64,000 nucleotides of DNA from Gerris lacustris. Taxonomy: Eukaryota; Arthropoda; Insecta; Hemiptera; Gerridae. The position numbers and the translations under genes are program-made. Below are positions 56,704 to 64,000 of the stretch, piece after piece (the stretch's first letter is position 1; every line of letters starts with the position of its first letter). A model generated the notes under the pieces. That model was not told where the DNA came from. It made no database searches and saw nothing but the letters and a program-made list of their open reading frames with translations. The stretch lies in the NCBI GenBank assembly GCA_951217055.1, contig OX578279.1, forward strand, positions 74,517,131 through 74,581,130. The letters run 5' to 3'.

Positions 56704-56895
56704 AAAAGATTTTTTCTTTACAGCTAGGAGTAATGAAAAGATTTTTTAAGTCCACGTAATGAAAAAATGGATTTTAGCTATGTTTTTTAGGCTCTAAAGT
56801 TACTATTTTACAGCCTACCACGGAAAAAATTGTTTCGTTCCTCCGAACGATCACATATTATCTTGCATTACCTTCGGTTAGCTTGGAAGCAATAA

Positions 56896-57868
56896 GAAAT
56901 TATTGGATTTAAATTCTTCAGAGTCTTACAGTGCATAAGAGTAAGTTTTTTTTTTCGAGATTGTCATATTGATTTCTTTTTATAAAAATATAATTTTGAT
57001 GCTTCTCTCAGTGTTTCAATATCAGATGCATTAAATCGACTACAAACACTCGTGAATATTAAGGACTCCTATATCATTCCAAATTTATTGTATAGCACAT
57101 CCATGTTTCAATGGCTCAAACCAGCGTTTATTTATTCATGTTCCGGCCTACAGTCACATTATGAGAATATATGGTTATCGCTTCATCGTTTGGGTACTAC
57201 GAATGATTGCTACTTGCTTCTTTTTTTTGAGACTAATTGATTAACCATCGATATATTAGGGGAATAAATTCGGTATCGTTATTACCAAATTTACAAGTTT
57301 CCCTGTTGACCCTCGTTTATATTCCTCCAGTGACGGATAAATGTATGCCATCTGGACCACTCTGTACAGTTACTCATGCGTATGTACTTGTACAACCGGA
57401 AATTATTCCAACATGATCGAAATTCATAGCCCTGTACTTAAAGTAACATATATTAAAATACTTGAAACAGATTGATGAATGGTATTTCAACTTTGATTTA
57501 TCACAGCTTTCCCGTTAAAAATTCTTTTATGTAAAGGAAAGGTAATAGTACTAATAATTTGTAACACTAGCACCATTATTAAACATGTTATAGACATATT
57601 AAAGTTTATACAACAGTAATACGATTTTTTATTTAAAAAAAAAGAAAGAACACTTTTAGGAATGCATTTTTCTTGTCAGAAATATGCACAAATGAACCGA
57701 CCAGTATGGCCTGGGTAAGTACTGGTCAATATATTGACATTATTTTAATGGATATTGAGGCTAGATTAAACAAACAATTAGCATTAGTGAAATATTTGAT
57801 TTGATTTCTCAATGATTATCAACATAATAGAACATTGATATTTTTTCTAAAAAAAAAAAAAAAAAAAA
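56896..57868. other. Unassigned AT-rich stretch
   Basis: The 62-residue frame 57052-57240 has no recognisable domain. A poly-A run just precedes the C repeat. Confidence 0.4.
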
Positions 57869-58451
57869 TGGTCCAAGACAACTCAGACAAACTTTCTCAT
57901 ATACGAGTTTATAATTACCTACTTAGCCCAATGTTTTCCATTTATTAGTTTTCGTAGGAACATTTAATTATTATTGAACATTTCATCAAAATTTATCATA
58001 AAAATAACTTCTCCTGGGCGGGCAATCGAACCCGGGCTCTCTCCATCCACGTTTTAAGCTATTTCCTCAGGAACTAAATATTTCCCGGGAAAACGGCTTA
58101 TATCGCTAGATTCGTAAATAAATGGACTACATTTTAGAATTTTTTAATCAAAACCGACGGAACTGTTTTCGGTCGGAAGAGTTTTTGGGGGGTTGCACCC
58201 CCAAATTTGGACCTAAAATTCATTTCTTAATTTCGCTTTGGGTATGATTTTTCAGTACATGTATGCCAAATTTCGTCAGAATCGCTCCAGTAATTTAGGC
58301 TCCAGGCGTCTGTACAGACGACAGACAGACAAGCATTTTTTAAAAACCACTTTTTTGGACTCAAGGGACCTCAAAACCTGTAAATCCATCAAAATCTCAA
58401 AATCGAATTTTCACGCCATCACAATACTTTCTCTTAATATGAGAAAGTAAA
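57869..58451 (+). repeat. Family C repeat, copy
   Basis: GGTCCAAGACAACTCAGAC to CTTAATATGAGAAAGT, flanked by A-runs. Rc B-box GGGCAATCGAACCCGGG at 58020-58036. The frame 58238-58450 reads the same phrases as 9331-9552, because the repeat is shared rather than a conserved protein. Confidence 0.85.
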
Positions 58452-58662
58452 AAGAAAAAAATTGACGCCATTAGCCAAGAAAATATTGAAAAATATCTAT
58501 AACCTTTCAGAATTGCACAAATTGTACTTTTAACTTTAATTAAAGGTTTTTATTTTTTATCACTGGTATATTTAAAAAAATAAAAAATAAATAAATAAAA
58601 TAGTTACCTAATAAAATAATTTAAAATTAAATACTTCTTTCATTTGTTTTTTTTCTCCCTTC
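58452..58662. other. Unassigned A-rich DNA
   Basis: Nothing recognised. Confidence 0.4.
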
Positions 58663-58795
58663 TGTAGATAAAATGTAGTACCTTGAGAGTAAAAATCAAT
58701 TGTACCTGAGGGATAATTAATTCCCTTGGGAGTTAACGTCGAGGGTTATAACCTTGGTATTCGTAAATAACTATTGTAAAATAGTAAACCCTAAT
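58663..58795 (+). repeat. Hairpin cassette HC8
   Basis: CTGTAGATAAAATGTAGTAC + CTTGAG ... TTGGTATTCGTAAATAACTA. Interior arms TTGTACCTGAGGGATAATTA and TAATTCCCTTGGGAGTTAA, plus GTCGAGGGTTATAACC. AT-richer interior than the other cassettes. Confidence 0.5.
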
Positions 58796-59870
58796 GATAT
58801 TTTGTAACAAAATTTCCATTCTCTAACTATTCATGTAATGGGAGTATTAGTTATAGGTGAGTGAGTGAGGAATGTTTCGCTTTTATATAGGATATATGTA
58901 CAGATTATTTTTTGACTTTAATTCCTGTCCTGTGTTGTTAATTACGTTTTGAATATCCTACTATTGACTTTTCAGACAGAGATTTATAAATTACGGACAA
59001 CAGATACGTGGATCCGATATCGTTTGGTAAAAGTTTTGTCTCATTTTCAGTTAGTATTGTTAAACTAGAGATAAATCCAATGGATATAAAACACGGTATG
59101 AACTCTAAATCGTTAGAATACCAAGGGTCAAATAAAAGCGAGAAATTCAAAAACAGCACAAACTCGGCATGCAAAATAAATATGTGAGAGATAGCCATCT
59201 GTTTTATTTATATGTTGCGGTGATGTAACCTTACCGACAATTTCATTAAAAAAACCATCAAGAAGGAAATCTATCTATAAAAATTGAAAGAGTTATTGGA
59301 TCATCCTGTACTTTGTACACAATATTTTTCAAAACTATCGAACAATGTTATACAATATAACAAAACCACATTACAAAAAGAGAGAAAGACCAAAATTGGA
59401 TAGTGAGTTTGTATTTTACTTTATTCAGAGCTATCCAAGAGCGAAATTATATAGAATTTTTAAATTTTTTTTTTATAACAAACAAATCCCAACTGCAGCA
59501 CATCTGAACCTGAACTTTATGTGAGTTGAGGTCAAATGTTTTTATCAGAATGCAGCATTACTGAGAAATTATTGATATCGTTCGTTTGTTACTTTTATTA
59601 ATATTTATCCGTTTTTATTCCAGCAAATAATTGACAAACAATAGTACTTTTTTTAAAATTCAGTTTAGTTCTACTTGCAGATATTTCGATTGCTTCTTAA
59701 CAGAGCTTTGTCTGAAAATACCTAAATCTAGCTTTACCTAAAGCCTTACTGGGGAGTCTGCAGGATACCTTTGAAGAAATGTTACCAAATATACATTTTT
59801 TTTATTGATGGAATAATATCTAACTAATAATGAAGTTATATGCTACGAGGACTAAAAGCTAAAAACAAAT
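58796..59870. other. Unassigned
   Basis: Frames overlap on both strands at 58938-59198 without domain evidence. No repeat assigned. Confidence 0.4.
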
Positions 59871-60144
59871 CGGTACTTCTTTAGATTGTTACTCCCCCAT
59901 GAGTTTTTAGAATATAAATGACTAATATTTAACTATTATTTAACTAATAAATGACTATTATTTTACTAAATAACTATTAAGACAAAGTGATGTTAATTCC
60001 AATGTACTTTGGGACAAAGGAATATCACACTACTGTTTTTATAAGGGGAGTAACAGTCTAAAGAAGAACATTCCATACAGCTTATTTAGATTGTTACTCT
60101 CCTATTTTTTCTTTATAAGGGGAGTAACAATCTAAAGAAGTGCC
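59871..60144. mobile_element. CTTTAGATTGTTACTCCCC TIR element
   Basis: CGGTACTTCTTTAGATTGTT to AACAATCTAAAGAAGTGCC; again a long hairpin (59876-60065) plus a short one (60085-60142). A local duplication of TAACTATTATTTAACTAATA-type sequence enlarges the first loop. Confidence 0.85.
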
Positions 60145-60703
60145 AAAAAAGGTATTATGAACAGAATAGAAGACTTTGAAAAAACAGAAGGCTAGGACTA
60201 GACAATAATAACAAGACTACCGAAAAACAGATATCTCGACTGAACATTCTATTTTGATAGACCAGGTACAACTTGGAAGATAAATATGCTTTGTTCTATC
60301 CAGAATACTAGAGTCGGATAATGAACTTCAATGAAATTTGAGAAAACAACAATTTAATAGTGCCATTACCCCATGTTACCCCAGCTGAAACGAAACATGC
60401 GAGAGGATAATTCAAACAGTAAAATATCTAAAGGCAATGGGAAATGAGCGGTGGGAGATTGATGAGAAAATAGACAATTGTTATTGCAATTAAGGAACGC
60501 GCCGGATCAAAGAGAAGAACTTGATCGGTTTACCAATGTTGATCAACAAAAGAGGCGATGAGAAGCAAAGGGATATAAGTGACATTTTTGTTGAAATAGA
60601 GTTAAGTAAGGGAGTAGTTTAATATAATGAAGTGTTGGTAGTAAAGGTGATAGAAGTGAATCTATATCACGTCTGCGTGATATAGCAGCGCATGAAAATC
60701 ATC
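60145..60703. other. Unassigned, possibly decayed element
   Basis: Less AT-rich purine-biased sequence (60140-60600) with no open frame. Palindromic TATATCACG...CGTGATATA at 60662-60684. Confidence 0.35.
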
Positions 60704-61104
60704 TACAGTATAACCTCGCTTACACGACCCTCAATAACACGACAACCTCAATTACAAGTGCAATTTTCAAATCCCCTTGAGATTGCCATAACACTTAATG
60801 TTAAATTAACCTCTACAACGCAACTATTATTATCCAAACAACCTCAATAACACGAATTTTTTCCAATTCACAACGAAACTCAGAACCTCTATAACAAGTC
60901 GTTTTGAGAAGTCAACCTCTATATAACGCGACTCTATACAGGAATAGGTCGACCTTGAACAAGTCTAGACTTGAAACCCCCTGACTTGAACCCGTTAGTG
61001 ATTCCATTAACCTTGATAACATGACCCTCAACAAAAAGAGCACCTCGATATCAAAACTGTTTCCCTAATCACCTTGAGACACTTCTTATCGAGGTTCTAC
61101 TGTA
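60704..61104. mobile_element. Pogo-like MITE, second copy
   Basis: 60706-61102: CAGTATAACCTCGCTTACAC to CGAGGTTCTACTG, TA on both sides. Colinear with 3939-4337, with a small insertion in the middle (CCTGACTTGAACCCG). Confidence 0.9.
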
Positions 61105-61903
61105 CTACGTAAACTTTTTACGGAAGTTTTCAAAACTACGATTTCCCAACATTTTGCAAATGTCACTTGTATTCCATTGCTTCTCACCAGCTAAAATGTA
61201 AACAATGTAATGGTGTGGGTAGAGTCAAGTTTAAAAATAAAGAGTGAAATGTGGTTAAGGACCTACAAGAGATCCAGGATGTGACAAGACTAACTTAGTA
61301 GACGAACAATTGTTTTCATTTTGTAACAATTGTTTTCTTTTTACAGTAAACCGGTTAATTATGCTCTTTTAGTATCTTTGAGTTATATTTAGTGTGATAA
61401 CATTGAAAACATAATAACATTTAGTATGATAACACACAAGGAAAATTAGTTTTTCCAGCACATCTTCAATTCATGAAGACTAAAAATGGAAGTTGGAGAG
61501 CACCTAAAGAGCTATCGATGAGAGTTTATCTAAAAGTCTCTTGAGGTCGATTTCAAACCTTCGTGAAATTTCCAACAACCTGTTAACTCATGGGAAGTGT
61601 TGAAGCTGAGAAAACCTTTACCTTCTGTATAACCTTACTCAACTCCAGTAGAGTGTTTAAATAAATGAACAGACGGAAAGGGGCGGGGATCATTTGGGAA
61701 AATGAACGTTCAACTATTCGTCTAGAAACCCTTCTAGTTAATAGTCCGGACTGGTTAAATGATCGACATCGCTTCAAGGTGTTTCTACTCTTAATTACAA
61801 CTGAATAATAGACCCTTATTTTTCCAGAGAGGTCATTTCAAAATACCTTTAATTATTTCGTTGATTGATTCGTTGAGTTTTAAAAGTACTGCGTCATTAA
61901 AAA
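61105..61903. other. Unassigned
   Basis: A short duplication of GTTTTC(A/T)TTTT around 61311-61345. The frame 61583-61777 has no domain evidence. Confidence 0.4.
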
Positions 61904-62850
61904 AATACGTGTGGTGTCGAGGGACATCCGGTAGGAACGAAGTTCCTTACGCTTTTCATTAAATATAAATTATAAAATCATTTTTTTTTATTATAAAATC
62001 ACAGTTCCAAAATTAGTATACGATACTAACAACTTATACATGGTGGAGTTAGAAAAGAGACAAAATTAAAAGTAACTAACTATTTGTACCAGCGGAGTTA
62101 AGGCAAAATTAAATGAAAAGCATTTTATTATCTTTGAAGCGAGCGTCTTTCAATAAATAATGTATTGTATATAGAATAAAGTTAATGATGAATTTATAGT
62201 TAAAGCAGATGGTTGTAGACACGAAAAAGAACTGTCCTCTTAGACTCCGTCGGCATATTACTCCAATTAAATATTATAACAAAACATATAAATCACTAAC
62301 TCACAAAAACTTCTGCTTGTATCAGGTTGAAATTTTACATGCCTGTTTCAATTGTACTATAGATGTATACAAAGTTTCATTTAAATCGTTACGTTAGAAT
62401 GTATAAGATATCGGTAAAAACGTTGTTTTCTTTATTTTAATCGTTTAGGTCCGCTTTAATAAATTTAGCGATCTTAATCACTTCATAGCAGTGTCGGTGT
62501 TCATTTAATAAAAAAAAGTATTTATAAAAGTTGATCGTCTCATTAAATAGATGAAGTTATTTTTCCCCGTCCTAAAATTCCAATTGTAAATTTGAAGATT
62601 ACGTTTACGCGAGCGTTGCGCGTGAATGCTTGAGCAGATAACGTTGTCTAACGAAATCAGCCTACGCATTAATAAAATGAAGATGTGTACCAAATTTTAA
62701 CTAACTCGATCATCTTTTACTCAAGTTATCGTCATCGGTAGATTTCGTGGCGCTTGGTTGCGTGACGGTTATTTTGTGACGGTGATTTTGGTTTTTTTTT
62801 TCGGATTCACTCCCGGGCTCCAGAACGTGCCATAAGGAACTTCGTTCCAA
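61904..62850 (+). repeat. DKE repeat, uninterrupted reference copy
   Basis: D 61904-62115 (TACGTGTGGTGTCGAGG, GGAACGAAGTTCCTTACG), K 62115-62405 (GCTTGTATCAGGTTGAAATT), E 62594-62848 (CGTTTACGCGAGCGTTGCGC ... CATAAGGAACTTCGTTCC). The inner inverted pair GGAACGAAGTTCCTTA / TAAGGAACTTCGTTCC brackets 61931-62848. The frame at 62209-62397 is discussed as a finding. Confidence 0.8.
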
Positions 62851-62968
62851 AATTAACCAAACCCAACAATAATAATATTTTAACAGCCTCCGAACATAAA
62901 TAAATTATATAGAACGGTTATGGGGATTATGATAGACCACAAAAGAAGTAGATACATACTGTGAGTAC

Positions 62969-63798
62969 TACCGTATTGCCGCAAATATAAGACGCACTTT
63001 TGACATTTTTATGTCTTGGCTGTGGCACATTAACCTCGAAAAGCGTTGCGTTACACGAGTGGAGAAGATATAGGATCAAGGTGTTAGGAAAGTATAGGAG
63101 GTGTTCAATCGAGTCTGTCCGCTCTTGGTAGGGATAGTGTCTCCCACTACCGCGCTTGGTACCGGTGTCCCTAGAGCGTCCCCTCCCAAGCTATTCTAAA
63201 ACGCTGTAAACTGTACTAGGGGAATAGAAAAAGGTAGGAGCTAACTGCACTCCTTTACATTTATTCCCCGTTTTTGCATCACGAAAATCGGAAAATCGGA
63301 TGATTCTTATATTCGATGTGCGTCTTATAATTGATGAATTCAAGTGTAACAGTTCTACGAGTAATAACCTTTTTCAACGAACATCTCTTTCAAGAGTCCT
63401 GCTGTTATCTTTTTATTTCCAATTCTCTGAATTTTTCCAGGATATTAATGTCGGGCACTCCTTTCTTATTAATTATCAGGAATTTCAACGTGTTCAATTT
63501 CTGATATGATTTTGGATAGAAGGGCGAGAGGGGGGTAGATTTTGGCGTTGTACCTATTTATTTCTTGTTAACCTTGCTATTTCTCTGCCAGGATGGTCTC
63601 TGTCTTACATCTAAATAAAGATTCAATATTTCTATAGGTTGTAGTCCTGATGGTTGGTAAGAAAGAGAACGGAAGATTTTCCCTTTGAAACAGGGCGCGT
63701 CTTATATTCGATGCATTAATGTTATTTTACAAATTTTAGGTCAAAAAACTGGATGCATCTTATTTTCGAGGGCCTCTTATATTCGATGCAATACAGTA
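62969..63798. mobile_element. Pogo-like TIR element with AATATAAGA termini
   Basis: 62971-63796: CCGTATTGCCGCAAATATAA + GACGCAC ... TCTTATATTCGATGCAATAC + AG, TA on both sides. 'CTTATATTCGATG' recurs at 63305, 63702 and 63776 inside the right half. The frame 63300-63509 has no transposase signature. A family G fragment sits in the left half. Confidence 0.75.
63020..63195 (-). repeat. Family G fragment within the pogo-like element
   Basis: Rc phrases: AACCTCGAAAAGCGTTGCGT, TATAGGAGGTGTTCAATCG and CGCTCTTGGTAGGG match 49863-50110 inverted. Confidence 0.65.
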
Positions 63799-64000
63799 TA
63801 TATATGAGTGACCGACTTGAAATGGAAACAGTACTACTTGTCTAATACAACTCATACCACTACCTCTTGTATTTACAAGATTTAAGTGTTAAAAGTTTGT
63901 AGTTGTGTCTTATACAAACATTTGTCTGTGAAAGAAACATAAATTTAGAGATATGGTTCTTTTGAATATGTATACCGAATTTCATCAAAATCGGTTCCTT
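63799..64000 (+). repeat. Partial repeat running off the window
   Basis: Ends CCGAATTTCATCAAAATCGG, the core shared by families A, C and E, so another copy continues beyond 64000. Confidence 0.6.

Larger units (their letters stand above)
55731..56829 (+). mobile_element. HC2-type element carrying a nested HC element
   Basis: Cassette 55731-55865 and body from TTTTTTCTGAGGTAG (55866-55880) to CTACCACGGAAAAAA (56815-56829). It is nearly identical to 11022-11435 over its left 400 bp. It interrupts a family A copy, whose 3' end resumes at 56831-56893 (TTTCGTTCCTCCGAACGATC, CGGTTAGCTTGGAAGC). Confidence 0.75.

Noticed and set aside
58938..59198. Possible terminal exon on either strand
   Set aside because: Several competing frames and weak acceptor sites; no domain or homologous copy to decide.

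Overview
The window looks like intergenic or intronic DNA from a large, AT-rich, transposon-loaded arthropod genome, probably an insect. The evidence is one spliced coding exon, a Ty3/gypsy retrotransposon, a non-LTR retrotransposon tail, tRNA-derived B-box fragments, TA-target pogo/mariner-type elements, foldback elements, satellites and long microsatellites. No species can be named. Nothing prokaryotic is visible. Family labels A, C, DKE, G, Y and HC are mine, for sequences that recur inside the window.

Genes. The only convincing host coding sequence is one internal exon of a leucine-rich-repeat protein (2601-3132, minus strand), bounded by a good acceptor and donor. The largest coding block is a 4.49 kb Ty3/gypsy element (25712-30202, minus). 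It has two identical 190-bp LTRs and an intact gag-protease frame followed, in the same frame, by a TAA and then reverse transcriptase, RNase H and integrase. It sits in an (AT)n tract. A LINE C-terminal tail lies near 44.0-44.35 kb.

Layout. 0-8 kb: family A repeat, foldback element, family G repeat, LRR exon, pogo-like element nested in another, foldback, family C repeat. 7.8-14.6 kb: a nested block in which family A is split by DKE, DKE by a hairpin-cassette (HC) element, and that by another HC element; then a 72-bp tandem array and an HC relic. 15-25 kb: family Y repeat, a 1.6 kb satellite of 34-bp units, a (TA)n tract, a PIF-like element and a 45/46-bp array. 25.6-30.2 kb: gypsy element. 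31-44 kb: HC elements, family A split by a foldback, more C/Y copies, a mariner-like 1.24 kb palindrome, and 58-, 15- and 25-bp arrays. 44-64 kb: LINE tail, TIR elements, a 1.08 kb hAT-like palindrome, three HC2 copies (one empty, one carrying a nested element), two more DKE copies and two more pogo-like elements.

Most interesting observation. Scattered loci share one architecture: a GC-richer hairpin cassette with conserved outer flanks (a CTAG-to-GTTRCATAAATAACTATT side and a TATGYAACNCG side), attached at one end to a body with short inverted repeats such as TTTTTTCCGAGGTAG or TTTATCTACGATTG. Three carry the first ~46 codons of one reading frame. Two of these are open and 33/46 residues identical, and they resemble the N-terminus of eukaryotic tyrosine-recombinase-like proteins. 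Two different HC elements have inserted within a few bases of each other in the same palindromic site of two HC2 copies, while a third HC2 copy is empty and shows the target. This could be an incompletely described tyrosine-recombinase (Crypton-like) or other hairpin-ended transposon group. The protein assignment is inference from memory of family features and needs a search.
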